Part shown: one piece after another, positions 1 through 9,919 of the stretch | Position numbering within the stretch: position 1 is the first letter of the stretch | How the letters are laid out: every line of letters starts with the position of its first letter | Assembly (NCBI GenBank): GCA_023954035.1 | Contig: JAMLIT010000003.1 | Location: 1 to 64,000 of the forward strand | Source of the DNA: Burkholderiaceae bacterium | Lineage (GTDB): Bacteria; Pseudomonadota; Gammaproteobacteria; Burkholderiales; Burkholderiaceae_C | Direction of reading: 5' to 3' | Length of the DNA stretch: 64,000 nt | The notes under the pieces: model-generated | Told to the model about the DNA's origin: nothing | Databases searched by the model: none | Seen by the model: only the letters and a program-made list of their open reading frames with translations | Program-made: the position numbers and the translations under genes

Positions 1-1
1 G

Positions 2-832
2 CGCTATCACTGGATGAGCGAGGCGTACCCGGCGGAGCAGGTGAGCCTGCGTTCGGCGAGCACCGACAACTTCGTGATCATCGAGCAGGGGCCAGCGCCG
101 CGGGTGATCGGTGAGTGCGACCGGCCGAGCGCGCCGCTGCTCATCCACGAGGACGCGATCTACATCCACCGGGGCCAGCAATACCAGGTGGAGTACCTGG
201 ACTGGGACGACAAGAAGGCATTCGTGACGCCGGTAGCGGTGGACTACTACACCGACGCGCAGCTCGCGGTGGAGCTGAAGGTGCTCGACAGCTTCAAGCA
301 GGAGGGCGTGGCGGCAGGATCGTTCGACGTGGGGGAGGTCTCGATCACATTCCTCGCGACGATCTTCAAAAAGGTAAAGCTCAACACTCACGAGAACGTG
401 GGCTGGGGGAAGATCGCGATCCCGGAAGAGAACATGCACACGGCTGCCTGCTGGCTGAGCTTCGGCGAGGCGGCGACGCGGGGGCTGGGACGCGACGAGA
501 TCGCCAGCGGGTTGCTGGGCATCGGACACCTGGCGCGGAACCTGGCGCCCATCTACTGCCTGTGCGACGCGAGGGACATCGGCGCGGACGCACAGGTGCG
601 ATCGCCTTACAACGAGCTGCCGACGGTGTACCTGTACGACATGGCGCCCGGGGGCGTTGGGCTGGCGGAGAAGCTGTTCGATGCACGCGAGGCGTTGATG
701 GACGCGTGCCTCGCACTGGTACGGACCTGCCCGTGCGAAAACGGCTGCCCGGGATGCGTCGGTGCACAGGTCGAACCGAACAGTCCGGCGAAGAAGGCAG
801 CGAGGGCCATGCTGGAGCGGCTCGCCGGGTAA
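2..832 (+). CDS. DEAD/DEAH-box helicase, C-terminal part (DUF1998-type zinc-binding region), 5'-truncated
   Basis: The reading frame is open at the left edge, so only the last ~277 residues are present and the helicase motor lies outside the window. The segment starting RYHW and running through YPAEQVSLRS and DNFVII resembles the region after the helicase core in large YprA/MrfA-type helicases. The C-terminus carries a four-cysteine cluster (CPCENGCPGC), the putative metal site of the DUF1998 domain, followed by a short basic helix. Members of this family are 3'-5' DNA helicases linked to DNA repair. The gene converges on the next small gene with 12 bases between the stops. It lies in the segment that appears not to belong to the betaproteobacterial genome to the right. 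Confidence 0.75.
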   Translation, partial: RYHWMSEAYPAEQVSLRSASTDNFVIIEQGPAPRVIGECDRPSAPLLIHEDAIYIHRGQQYQVEYLDWDDKKAFVTPVAVDYYTDAQLAVELKVLDSFKQEGVAAGSFDVGEVSITFLATIFKKVKLNTHENVGWGKIAIPEENMHTAACWLSFGEAATRGLGRDEIASGLLGIGHLARNLAPIYCLCDARDIGADAQVRSPYNELPTVYLYDMAPGGVGLAEKLFDAREALMDACLALVRTCPCENGCPGCVGAQVEPNSPAKKAARAMLERLAG

Positions 833-844
833 GGCGAGGGCGGC

Positions 845-1135
845 TCAGAGCGAGCCGGCGATCATCGGAAGGAGGGCCGAGATGAGCGCGCCGAGCTGGA
901 GGCCCTGGGCAATTGGGCCGTTCAGGGTTGCGGCGGTGTTCACCTCGTAGTGGTTTCGCCGGCCGTTGCGCTCACGGGCAAGGTAGCCGCCCTTTTCGAG
1001 GTCGGCCACGATGCGCTTCACGGCCCGCTCGCTGATGTGGACCTTTTCCGCGAGATCGCGGAGGCGGATGTCGGGTTCCTCGGTGATGCAGAGGAGAACG
1101 TTGGCATGATTCGTCAACAGCGACCAGTCAGACAT
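845..1135 (-). CDS. Winged helix-turn-helix protein, 96 aa
   Basis: A small MarR/ArsR-like winged-helix DNA-binding protein. Residues ~8-60 form the HTH: a leading helix (NHANVLLCITEE), then DIRLRDLAEKVHISERAVKR as the helix-turn-helix, then a wing ending in RRNHYEV. The last ~30 residues form a hydrophobic helix (GLQLGALISALLPMIAG), possibly for dimerisation or membrane contact. No ligand domain is visible. I cannot name a target. The gene sits alone, converging on the helicase gene, and belongs to the atypical left-hand segment. Confidence 0.7.
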   Translation of the reverse strand: MSDWSLLTNHANVLLCITEEPDIRLRDLAEKVHISERAVKRIVADLEKGGYLARERNGRRNHYEVNTAATLNGPIAQGLQLGALISALLPMIAGSL

Positions 1136-1240
1136 GGATACAGGCTAACGACGGCACGTGATAACAACCAGCGACATGCAAGTGGTGAAACAGAGTGCCT
1201 TTATTTGATCCAAACCAACGGGTCCTGATGGGGTGGCGGG

Positions 1241-1669
1241 TCAGGCCTGCCAGATGGCGGGCCAGGCCTCGGTGCCCCGGACGGCATCGGCGATGGCCTG
1301 GCGTTCAAGTTCGAGAGCCTGGTCGAGCGCGGTGTCGAGGGCTTCGCATGCCCCGGGCGAGAGGCGGTGGCGCAGGGCGCGCAGCAAGTCGCGATCGATC
1401 AGGCCGCGGACGGTCCCGGGCCAGATGAAGAACGAGAAAGCCTGGGGGGAACCGAAGCTGCCGCGATGGCGGCCGAGCCAGAGGTAGCGCTCCTGGACGG
1501 AGGCAACGGGCTCGACGAGGCCGACCCACTGGCCGTCGGTTTCGTTCGTCCGGGTGTCGACGAGGAGGCGCAGGGGGAAGAGGGTGAACCCGATGGTGAT
1601 CATGTCGCCCTGGGTGAGCAACTTCTCCATGGCTTCGATGTCGATTGGGATTCCGTTTTCTGTTCGCAT
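1241..1669 (-). CDS. Hypothetical protein, 142 aa
   Basis: I do not recognise this protein. I chose the ATG whose product begins MRTENGIPIDIEAMEKLL because GGAG lies about 8 bases upstream; a longer frame reaches 1738 but has no comparable site and would run into the hairpin there. The protein mixes beta-rich sequence (MITIGFTLFPLRLLVDTR, WVGLVEPVASVQERYLWLGR) with a helical C-terminus. There is no signal peptide or membrane segment. It follows groEL in the same direction after a likely terminator, so it is probably a separate transcript in the atypical left-hand segment. Confidence 0.55.
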   Translation of the reverse strand: MRTENGIPIDIEAMEKLLTQGDMITIGFTLFPLRLLVDTRTNETDGQWVGLVEPVASVQERYLWLGRHRGSFGSPQAFSFFIWPGTVRGLIDRDLLRALRHRLSPGACEALDTALDQALELERQAIADAVRGTEAWPAIWQA

Positions 1670-1714
1670 ATCACGATCTCCGTTGTGCGGTGCGTGGGGC
1701 GGCTTGAAAACAGG

Positions 1715-1745
1715 CGAGGGGGTGGGCTTTCGCCTCACCCCCTCG
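1715..1745 (-). terminator. Hairpin downstream of groEL
   Basis: The arms CGAGGGGGTG and CACCCCCTCG are perfectly complementary over 10 bp with an 11-base loop. Read on the minus strand, the hairpin lies ~52 bases after the groEL stop and is followed by a short T-rich stretch (CTGTTTTC). This fits a factor-independent terminator, though the T tract is short. Confidence 0.55.
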
Positions 1746-1796
1746 GGATTTGTTCCACCGCTGTTCCCGGACGGGCCGGGCGGGGGTGTCGCCGGG

Positions 1797-3428
<1,632 letters not shown>

Positions 3429-3440
3429 TTAAATATGGGT

Positions 3441-3486
3441 CCAGCGCCCATCAATAGAGCGCTGATAGCTATCAATTATGTAGCTT
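3441..3486. repeat. Dispersed AT-rich repeat, copy 1 (between groES and groEL)
   Basis: Contains CCAGCGCCCATCAATAGAGC then GCTGATAGCTATCAATTATG, matching the pattern of eight other copies in the window: an inverted (A)GCGCTTAT / ATAAGCGCT-type core with TAGCTAT on one side and an AT-rich edge. It sits between two genes of one operon. Its presence ties the groES side of the junction to the betaproteobacterial genome. Confidence 0.7.
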
Positions 3487-3491
3487 TCGAA

Positions 3492-3782
3492 TTACTTTTC
3501 GACGACGGCAAACAGATCGTCTTCCTTCATCACCAGCAACTCGTCGCCATCGACCTTGACGGTCTGGCCGCTGTACTTGCCAAACAGCACGCGGTCGCCG
3601 ACCTTGACGCTCATTTCGATGCGGTCGCCGTCCTCATCGCGGCGGCCGGGGCCCACGGCGACGACTTCGCCCTGGTCGGGCTTCTCGGCGGCGTTGTCGG
3701 GGATGAAGATGCCGGAGGCGGTCTTGGTTTCGGACTCGACGCGTTTGACGATCACGCGGTCAGCAAGGGGACGAAGTTTCAT
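3492..3782 (-). CDS. groES: Co-chaperonin GroES
   Basis: A 96-residue Hsp10 that caps the GroEL cavity in the cytoplasm. It begins [14 protein letters not shown] and contains the mobile loop ([20 protein letters not shown]) and the roof region [10 protein letters not shown]. Length and sequence are typical of Comamonadaceae. The ATG is preceded by AGGAG about 8 bases upstream. A CIRCE element lies upstream, so HrcA repression is expected. groEL follows in the same direction after ~85 bases that hold a dispersed repeat. Confidence 0.97.
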   Translation of the reverse strand: MKLRPLADRVIVKRVESETKTASGIFIPDNAAEKPDQGEVVAVGPGRRDEDGDRIEMSVKVGDRVLFGKYSGQTVKVDGDELLVMKEDDLFAVVEK

Positions 3783-3865
3783 TGCAGTACTCCTGGTTCA
3801 AAAAAAGTGCCTGGATGGCAAAGCGCCTGAGAAACAGGCGCTTGAATGGCAGTCCATCGCGGTTG

Positions 3866-3892
3866 CTAGCACTCGCAATGGATGAGTGCTAA
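3866..3892. promoter_or_regulatory. CIRCE element (HrcA operator) of the groES-groEL operon
   Basis: The arms CTAGCACTC and GAGTGCTAA are separated by 9 bases, matching the CIRCE consensus TTAGCACTC-N9-GAGTGCTAA with one mismatch in the left arm. It lies ~85 bases before the groES start. HrcA bound here represses chaperonin transcription until heat or unfolded protein removes it. Confidence 0.95.
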
Positions 3893-3959
3893 TCATAAGG
3901 CCATTTGCCCGGCTTTCAAGCCGATCGTGCGAACCTGGCAGAAGGTTTCGCCTGGCAAG

Positions 3960-5783
3960 CTACGGTGTCGTGGCGGCGCAGCCCAGGCCGGTTCGGTAGG
4001 GGGCGAGCGACTCCTCCACGGCGTCCAGCAGGTCGCGGCGCATGTCCGCGCGCTCGAGCTTTTCTTCGGCTGCGAGCAGGGCGATGTCGACCCCGGCGCC
4101 CAGAGCCAGGCCCACGGCCGCGCCCAGTCCCGCGCCCAGCGCGGTGCCCAGGCCGGGCGCGACGACGCTGCCCAGCGCTGCGCCTGCCGCCGCGGCGCCG
4201 GCTTTGCCCAGGCCCTTCTTGGCCGCGGCCTTGAGCAGCAGCTTGCTGGCCGATTTCATGCTTGCTTTGGCCATGGCCTTGGCCGCCACCGTGCCGGCAA
4301 GGCCACCGGCAATCAGCGCAGCCCCCGATCCTGCGGCCAGGCGGGCGCTGTGGCTGCGCAGTGCGAGCAGTGTCGGGCTCTCGCCCCGCTCGCGCACCAC
4401 GCGGCATTGCGATGCGCTCAGCACCAGGTGCTGAGACTCCAGCAGCGCCAGCGCATCGGCCCGGGCGTTCAGGGCGGCGCCCCATTGCGCGGCGTATTCG
4501 CGCTGCACGGTCGCAAGCGCGCTGCCCATGCCGTCGCCCTGCAGCACCATCTGCTCGAACTTCACCCGCATGAGCAGTTCGGCGTCGCCGGCCAGCATGG
4601 CGGCCAGGCGCGCCCATTCGGCGCCCAGGCTGAAGTACCAGTCCAGGTAGGCGTCCACCCCCGGTTCGGCCAGCGCCCGCACTTTGTCGAGTGCGGTGCA
4701 GGCCTGGGCCTGTGAGGCTGCAAGGCTTTTTTGGGTGCGGGCGCCCAGTTGCTCCAGCAGTGCCTCGGCGCCTACGCGGTAGACGCGTCCGCCAATGCGC
4801 TCGCATTCGGGCAGCGCCTGCACGGCAAAGGGACTGGGGCTGCCTTGCGCGAGGTATTCGGTGCGGCCGGCCAGATCCAGCCAGAGCCAGGTCGCCAGCA
4901 CGGCAATCGCCGCCCAGACCGTCGCCCGCCCCGGTGACAGGCGCGGCGCACACTCCTCGCCCCACAGCGGCACTGCGCCCGCGCGGCGCAGCTCGGGCAG
5001 CGAGAGGGCGCAGCCTGCAATGGCCAGCGCGCTTTGCCCAAACAGCGCCAGCGGCGCCAGCACCAGGCCAGCCAGCGCCTGCCAGCGCCGCTCCGGCGGC
5101 AGTTGTGAGAGCGCGGTCTCCAGGCCCGCCTGGCTCCAGGCCAGCGCATCCAGCGCCCAGCGCAGCGCGTGCGAGGGTGCGTCGATCCAGCCCGCCTGCC
5201 ACTGGCCCAGGCGCTCGGCCAGCGGCAGCGGGACACTGTCGTGGTCCGCAAAACGCAGCGTCGCCCAGGCCAGAGCCAGCAGCAGGGTGAGCCCCCCCTG
5301 GGTGGCGCGGCGCACCCAGCGCTGGGCATGGCGCTCGGTGGCGAACTGGTTCGCGCCCAAGCGGCGAAAGGCCGCTTCCAGCAGGGCGTAGCCCGGCGCT
5401 GCCAAGGCCAGCAGGGTCCATTCAGAAGCGCCGAAAAACGGTGTCTGCAGCAGCGCCGCCAGGGTCAGCAGCAAGGCGAGCAGCGCCCGCCAAGCCATCG
5501 GGAGCACACGGCGCGCGTGCCAGCGGTGCAGCGCCGCGCCACGGCGGTAGGGATGCAAAGCGAGCAGGCGCTCGTTGGCGTCCTGGTGCCACCAGGCGGC
5601 CAGAACCGGCAGCGCAAGCAGCCAGGCGGCGGCAGCCACGCCCAGCATGGGCCAGCGCAGCAGCCCGTGCGCCGCCGCCGCGAAAACCAGCAGATATGCC
5701 CACCCGGAGAGCACCGTTCGGGCCGCCCGCCGCAGCCCGGCGCGTGGATCGGCAGCGACGGGCGGATGCGGCGCTGGGGCCAT
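3960..5783 (-). CDS. Hypothetical membrane protein with C-terminal glycine-zipper region, 607 aa
   Basis: I do not recognise a named family. Hydrophobic segments lie at about residues 28-66, 96-136, 165-182, 245-262 and 290-308. A soluble central part follows (~310-480), containing ALPECERIGGRVYRVGAEAL and a helical stretch around the WYFSLGAEWARLAAMLAGD motif. Residues ~490-580 are a long Ala/Gly zipper (GLGTALGAGLGAAVGLALGA), typical of membrane-inserting or pore-like segments, after a Lys-rich helix (KSASKLLLKAAAKKGLG). The gene starts 12 bases after the stop of the SPOR-domain gene and is probably co-transcribed with it. A cell-envelope role is likely but unproven. Confidence 0.7.
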   Translation of the reverse strand: MAPAPHPPVAADPRAGLRRAARTVLSGWAYLLVFAAAAHGLLRWPMLGVAAAAWLLALPVLAAWWHQDANERLLALHPYRRGAALHRWHARRVLPMAWRALLALLLTLAALLQTPFFGASEWTLLALAAPGYALLEAAFRRLGANQFATERHAQRWVRRATQGGLTLLLALAWATLRFADHDSVPLPLAERLGQWQAGWIDAPSHALRWALDALAWSQAGLETALSQLPPERRWQALAGLVLAPLALFGQSALAIAGCALSLPELRRAGAVPLWGEECAPRLSPGRATVWAAIAVLATWLWLDLAGRTEYLAQGSPSPFAVQALPECERIGGRVYRVGAEALLEQLGARTQKSLAASQAQACTALDKVRALAEPGVDAYLDWYFSLGAEWARLAAMLAGDAELLMRVKFEQMVLQGDGMGSALATVQREYAAQWGAALNARADALALLESQHLVLSASQCRVVRERGESPTLLALRSHSARLAAGSGAALIAGGLAGTVAAKAMAKASMKSASKLLLKAAAKKGLGKAGAAAAGAALGSVVAPGLGTALGAGLGAAVGLALGAGVDIALLAAEEKLERADMRRDLLDAVEESLAPYRTGLGCAATTP

Positions 5784-5795
5784 GGCGCCAGCCCG

Positions 5796-7031
5796 TTAGC
5801 CGCGCTGACGGTAAATCAGCGCATCAAGCTGCAGGCTGCGAATCTGCGCAGCCGCCCTTTGCGCCTCGGCCTCGCTGGCCAATGGGCCGACGCGAACCCG
5901 GGTGCGCTCGCCGTTTTTGGTGGGAAACGTCTGGCGGAACGCCGGCAGCCCCGCGTTGAGCAGCTTGGCCTGGGCCCGCCGTGCGTTGGCTTCTTCGGCA
6001 AACAGGCCGACATTGATGTAGAAGCCGGGTGCGCTGCCCAGCGGGCGAGGCATGGGGGCTTGCGCGGGCGCGCTGGCCGTCTCGCGGGGAACGGGGGCGG
6101 CGGCCGGAGCCGGCGGCGCGCGGGGGCTTGGCGCTGCGCTTTCCTTGCTGCGCACGGGGGCGGTTGTCGCCCCGGTCGGCACGCGTGGGCTCTGGGCTTC
6201 GCCCGCAGGCGCGCTGGCTGGCACAGCAGGCACAGCAGGTGCGGCAGGTGCGGCAGGTGCGGCAGGTGCGGCAGGTGCGGCAGGTGCGGCGGTGGCGCTC
6301 GCATCCGACCCAGGCCGCGACGGGGCGCTGGCAGGGGTCGCCAGGGACGCCGTGGCCGGCGCAGCAGCGGCGGCGGCCGGGGCAGCGCTGGCTGGCAGCG
6401 CCGACTTGGCCGCGCTTTGCACCGTGCCGAACGCGACCTGCGCCTCGCTCGGGCTGCTGGCGTGCCCTGCGCCTTCTGGCACCCACAGCCAGGCCGCCGC
6501 GATGGCCAGAAAAAGCGCCCCATTGGCCACGGCAATCACGCCCAGCCGCCGCCAACTGCTGGCCTGGCGGGCGAGCAGGTCGCAGGCTTCGGGAATGCTG
6601 TGCGCGGCCACCAGGGCGCGCGCCATGCGCTTGCGGATCTCGCTGTACAGCAGGGCGTCGCCAAACAAGCCGGGCAGCGCAATGGCAAAAAGGGCGAAGG
6701 CGGCGATCAGCGCCCATTCCAGTTGCTCCGGCCAGTGCAGCAGCGGGCGGCCGACGCCAAAAATCAGCAGGGCCAGACCCTCCACCAGCGCCACGTATAC
6801 CAAGGCTGCGGTCCACAGGTGGTGCAGCAGCATCCAGTTGAGTGTGGCCAGGCTGGCGCCAAGATTCCAGCCCACCGGAGCCCGCCCCGCCTGGTCAAAG
6901 CGCTCGAACAGCGCCAGATAGCGCGCCTGCTGCACCGGGCCGAGCGCGGCGCGGTAGAGCGCCTCCACGGTGCTGCCGCCGGCCGCCTGCGATGGCGCGT
7001 CCGCGTCGGCAAAGGGGCTGGGCGTGGGCAT
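5796..7031 (-). CDS. SPOR-domain membrane protein with Ala/Pro-rich linker
   Basis: About 411 residues starting MPTPSPFADADAPSQ; the frame is open further upstream, but that part overlaps a dispersed repeat and looks non-coding. Layout: a cytoplasmic N-terminal ~50 residues, hydrophobic segments near 70-95 and 105-130 resembling a DUF2628-type domain, another membrane helix (GVIAVANGALFLAIAAAWLW), then a ~150-residue Ala/Pro/Ser-rich linker, and a C-terminal SPOR domain (FYINVGLFAEEANARRAQAK to DALIYRQRG). SPOR domains bind denuded peptidoglycan at division septa, so the C-terminus should be periplasmic. A 9-base tandem repeat lies inside the linker. The downstream 607-residue membrane protein gene follows closely. 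Confidence 0.75.
   Translation of the reverse strand: MPTPSPFADADAPSQAAGGSTVEALYRAALGPVQQARYLALFERFDQAGRAPVGWNLGASLATLNWMLLHHLWTAALVYVALVEGLALLIFGVGRPLLHWPEQLEWALIAAFALFAIALPGLFGDALLYSEIRKRMARALVAAHSIPEACDLLARQASSWRRLGVIAVANGALFLAIAAAWLWVPEGAGHASSPSEAQVAFGTVQSAAKSALPASAAPAAAAAAPATASLATPASAPSRPGSDASATAAPAAPAAPAAPAAPAAPAVPAVPASAPAGEAQSPRVPTGATTAPVRSKESAAPSPRAPPAPAAAPVPRETASAPAQAPMPRPLGSAPGFYINVGLFAEEANARRAQAKLLNAGLPAFRQTFPTKNGERTRVRVGPLASEAEAQRAAAQIRSLQLDALIYRQRG
6220..6290. repeat. 9-base tandem repeat encoding Ala-Ala-Pro units
   Basis: Five perfect head-to-tail copies of GCGGCAGGT lie at 6241-6285, flanked by diverged copies (GCACAGCAG, GCGGCGGTG). On the minus strand they encode the AAP repeats of the SPOR protein linker. 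Copy number could vary by replication slippage without changing frame. Confidence 0.9.
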
Positions 7032-7091
7032 GCGGCATTCTGGCACGGCCGTGTCCCGCTGGAAATCCTCCAAACATTCGGGCAAAAATCG

Positions 7092-7137
7092 GCTCCACCG
7101 CTTGCTGGGTAAGCGCTTATAGCTATGAATTAAGGAG
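7092..7137. repeat. Dispersed AT-rich repeat, copy 2
   Basis: The words GGTAAGCGCTTATAGCTATG and GAATTAAGG match the conserved half of the repeat (ATAAGCGCT then TAGCTAT). It lies upstream of the SPOR gene and of the DsbA-like gene, in their divergent intergenic region. The left half is degenerate. Confidence 0.6.
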
Positions 7138-7240
7138 TCGCCAACGCCACGTCCCTTCTGCCAAGGCAGGTTCCGCGCCGCCTCGCCACGGTCTGGGCCG
7201 CGCCACCCCACAATGCCGACTGGGCTCCCTGAAGATGGAC

Positions 7241-7894
7241 ATGACCACCGTTCTCAAAATTGATTTCGTTTCCGATGTGTCCTGCCCCTGGTGCGTCATT
7301 GGCCTGCGTGCGCTGGAGCAGGCAGCCGAGCGCCTGGCCGGTGAGGTGCAGCTGGACCTGCACTTTCAGCCGTTTGAACTCAACCCGCAGATGGGGCCGG
7401 GTGGCCAGGACATCGGCGAACACCTGCAGCAGAAGTACGGGGCGTCGGCCGAGCAGCGCGAAGCCACGCGCGCCGCCATTGCTGCGCGCGGCGCCGAACT
7501 GGGCTTCACCTTCACCTCCGGCGCGCGCAGCCGCATCTACAACACCTTTGACGCCCACCGGCTGCTGCACTGGGCGGAGCTGCAGGGGCGGCAAGCGCCG
7601 CTTAAAAACGGCTTGTTCAAGGCCTATTTCACCGACGGCCAGGACCCGAGCGACCACGACGTGCTGGTGCAGGTGGCGCAAGAGGCCGGGCTGGACGCGC
7701 AGGAGGCGCGCACCGTGCTGGCTTCAGACCGCTACGCCGACGAGGTGCGCGAGCGCGAGCAGTTTTACCTGCAGCAAGGCATCCACTCGGTGCCGGCGGT
7801 GATAGTCAACGACCGGCATCTGATCCAGGGCGGGCAGCCGGTGGAACTCTTCGAGCAGGCGCTTCGGCAGATCGCGGCGCAGCGCCAGGAATAG
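7241..7894 (+). CDS. DsbA-family (FrnE-like) thiol oxidoreductase
   Basis: 217 residues with a thioredoxin-like fold. KIDFVSDVSCPWCVIGL places the redox motif CPWC at residues 15-18, and the cis-proline loop is HSVPAVIVN. This is the FrnE/2-hydroxychromene-2-carboxylate isomerase-like branch, which is cytoplasmic, and there is no signal peptide. I chose the ATG at 7241 because GAAG lies 6 bases upstream and relatives start MTT; an in-frame ATG six bases earlier is possible. The 3' end overlaps the convergent TetR gene by 89 bases. The substrate is unknown. Confidence 0.9.
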   Translation: MTTVLKIDFVSDVSCPWCVIGLRALEQAAERLAGEVQLDLHFQPFELNPQMGPGGQDIGEHLQQKYGASAEQREATRAAIAARGAELGFTFTSGARSRIYNTFDAHRLLHWAELQGRQAPLKNGLFKAYFTDGQDPSDHDVLVQVAQEAGLDAQEARTVLASDRYADEVREREQFYLQQGIHSVPAVIVNDRHLIQGGQPVELFEQALRQIAAQRQE

Positions 7895-8456
7895 GCGCCG
7901 GTTTGGGCCGAGCGGTATCGCTCGGCGTCAACATGCCCAGCACGTCCTGCACCAGTGCGACAAATCGCTCGCGCCCATGCGGCCCCGTTTGCTGAAACCC
8001 GATGAAGGCGAGGCATGCAAGCCTCGCGAAGCGGCGGAGCGCATCTTCTGCAGCGCAAGGAAACAAGTCGCGTCCCAACTGCCGAACAAATTCAAGGCGG
8101 GCTGCATCGGTTTGCTCCAGCACCACGAGGACCGTGCGATCCCGCGCGGCCCAGGCCCGAATGGCGACCTCCCGGCCCGGCTGCAGACGTCCCGCGACCG
8201 ATAGATAGCGCTCCAGCCGCCGCTGGGGGCTGCCTTCGGCGCTGGCCTGGGCAATGACCTCGGTGGTGTAGTCTTGCCGCCAGCGCACCAGCAGGGCGTC
8301 GACGAATTCGGCGCGGCTGCGGAAGTGGTGGTAGAACGAACCGCGCGTGACATGCAGGCGCCGGGCGATTTTTTCTGCAGAAAGCTGCGAGTAGCCGAGC
8401 TGATCCAGCGTCTGGAATCCGGCCTGAATCCACGATTCGCGGGAGACTTTTTTCAT
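7806..8456 (-). CDS. TetR-family transcriptional regulator
   Basis: 216 residues starting MKKVSRESWIQAGFQTL. Residues ~7-55 form the TetR HTH, with LSAEKIARRLHVTRGSFYHH as turn and recognition helix followed by FRSRAEFVDALL. The ligand domain is helical, and the last ~35 residues are Pro/Ala/Arg-rich and probably disordered. It is divergent from a FAD oxidoreductase with 56 bases between starts and a perfect 9-bp inverted repeat in that gap, so it most likely represses both itself and the oxidoreductase operon. Its C-terminal coding end overlaps the DsbA-like gene on the other strand. Confidence 0.9.
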   Translation of the reverse strand: MKKVSRESWIQAGFQTLDQLGYSQLSAEKIARRLHVTRGSFYHHFRSRAEFVDALLVRWRQDYTTEVIAQASAEGSPQRRLERYLSVAGRLQPGREVAIRAWAARDRTVLVVLEQTDAARLEFVRQLGRDLFPCAAEDALRRFARLACLAFIGFQQTGPHGRERFVALVQDVLGMLTPSDTARPKPAPIPGAAPRSAEAPARRVPPAARPGSDAGR

Positions 8457-8464
8457 CGAATTGC

Positions 8465-8487
8465 CACCATACAGGCTGTGTATGGTG
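8465..8487. promoter_or_regulatory. Putative TetR operator
   Basis: A perfect inverted repeat: arm CACCATACA, spacer GGCTG, arm TGTATGGTG. It lies between the divergent start codons of the TetR regulator and the FAD oxidoreductase. Size and location are typical of a TetR dimer site. Which promoters it overlaps cannot be read with confidence. Confidence 0.8.
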
Positions 8488-8512
8488 CCAGGGCGGGCTC
8501 TAGAGTTCGTGC

Positions 8513-9871
8513 ATGGCAAATTTATCCCAATCGGTTCTCGGGCCAGCCCAGCGTGTCCTCGTGGTCGGGGCGGGAATGGCCGGTCTGGCCGCCGCGCAGT
8601 CGCTGCACCGGACAGGGTTTCAGGTGCGCGTGCTCGAACAGGCGCAGGGGGTGGGCGGTCGGGTGCAGAGCGATTCCTTTCACGGTCGCACCATCGAGTG
8701 CGGCGCGCAGTTCCCGTCGAGCGGCTATCGCCACATTCCCCGGCTGCTTGACGAAGCCGGTATGGCCGGGTCGGTGGAGAAGGCTTCTCCCTGGGCGGCG
8801 TTCGAACGCCATGGCCGTCTGCACAAAGTCCATCAGAAGCGCCCTGGCACCTTCGTGACAAGCGGCCTGTTGAGCAGGCGCGAAGGCGCGCGCCTCATTG
8901 CGGGCTCGCTCCCCTTGGCGCTTACCGGGCGCTGGCGCGACCGGTCGAGCTATGCCGCGTTTGCGCGTCTGGATACGGAGGAAGCTGCGCCCTGGTGCAA
9001 GCGCAACCTGGGGACAGCCGCGACCGATCATCTCCTGGCGCCCACCATCCACGGCTTCTATTTCCACACATTGGAGCAGACCTCGCGGGCACTGATTGGT
9101 GCGGTGATGTCGTTCCGCAATGCCGAAGCCCTGGCCATCAGAGGCGGCTGGGGCCGCCTGCCGCGCGCCATAGCGGCCGAGCTGAATGTGCAGACGGGCG
9201 CGAAGGTGGAGGCTTTGGTTGAAGGCCCACACGGCGTGCAGGCCCATCTCGGTGGCGACTGCCTGGAAGCGGATTGGGCGGTGCTGGCCGTGCCTGCGCC
9301 AGTTGCCAAGCAATTGCTGACAACGCCGGACGCGCTTGAAAGCCGCTTGCTGCAAACAGGCTATGCAGCTGCAGCACATGTTGCGCTGGGCATGCATTCG
9401 GATTGGCGATTGCCCGGCAACCTGGAGGCGGTGCACGGGCTTTTGCTTGCGCCCGGCGCATCTGCAGCCACCGGCCACTCCGTGGCCGCCATGGTGGTCG
9501 AGTCGGCGCGATTGCCTGTCGCACAGGCGCCCGAGGTGTTGACGCTCATGCTCGGCGACGCCGGTGCGTGCAAGTACCGGGACGAGCCGGACGCGTCGCT
9601 TGTGGAGGCGGTTCTGCAGTGGCTCGAGTTGCGCTGGCCCGGCATTTCGCGGGCGGTGGTGGACCACAGGGTGCAGCGCTGGCCCTGCGCCGAGCCCTTG
9701 TCTCCGGTGGGCCGCGCCCGCGCAATTGCGCAGTACCGCGCCGAACTCGTGCCCAAGCGCCGCATCGTTTTGTGCGGCGACTACCTGGGCATGCCGTGGA
9801 CGGACGGCGCAGCGGAAACCGGCTTATGGGCTGCAGAGCGCATTCGCCGCCTGGCGCCGACGGCGAAGTGA
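8513..9871 (+). CDS. FAD-dependent amine-oxidase-like oxidoreductase
   Basis: 452 residues with an N-terminal Rossmann dinucleotide site (VLVVGAGMAGLAAAQSL, residues ~15-32) and the GG motif following it (VGGRVQSD). A C-terminal FAD-contact segment reads RIVLCGDYLGMPWTDGAAET with flanking helix. This is the protoporphyrinogen oxidase/monoamine oxidase/phytoene desaturase-like superfamily. The substrate cannot be named from sequence. It is the first gene of a plus-strand run with a four-helix membrane protein and an alpha/beta hydrolase, and is probably controlled by the divergent TetR protein. Confidence 0.85.
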   Translation: MANLSQSVLGPAQRVLVVGAGMAGLAAAQSLHRTGFQVRVLEQAQGVGGRVQSDSFHGRTIECGAQFPSSGYRHIPRLLDEAGMAGSVEKASPWAAFERHGRLHKVHQKRPGTFVTSGLLSRREGARLIAGSLPLALTGRWRDRSSYAAFARLDTEEAAPWCKRNLGTAATDHLLAPTIHGFYFHTLEQTSRALIGAVMSFRNAEALAIRGGWGRLPRAIAAELNVQTGAKVEALVEGPHGVQAHLGGDCLEADWAVLAVPAPVAKQLLTTPDALESRLLQTGYAAAAHVALGMHSDWRLPGNLEAVHGLLLAPGASAATGHSVAAMVVESARLPVAQAPEVLTLMLGDAGACKYRDEPDASLVEAVLQWLELRWPGISRAVVDHRVQRWPCAEPLSPVGRARAIAQYRAELVPKRRIVLCGDYLGMPWTDGAAETGLWAAERIRRLAPTAK

Positions 9872-9919
9872 CCGCTTCGCCAGTTCGATCGACCTAATCA
9901 CATTGAAGGAGAACGACAG

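Noticed and set aside
6220-6290. Short tandem repeats as a possible CRISPR array
   Set aside because: The unit is 9 bases with no spacers and is in frame within the SPOR protein linker.
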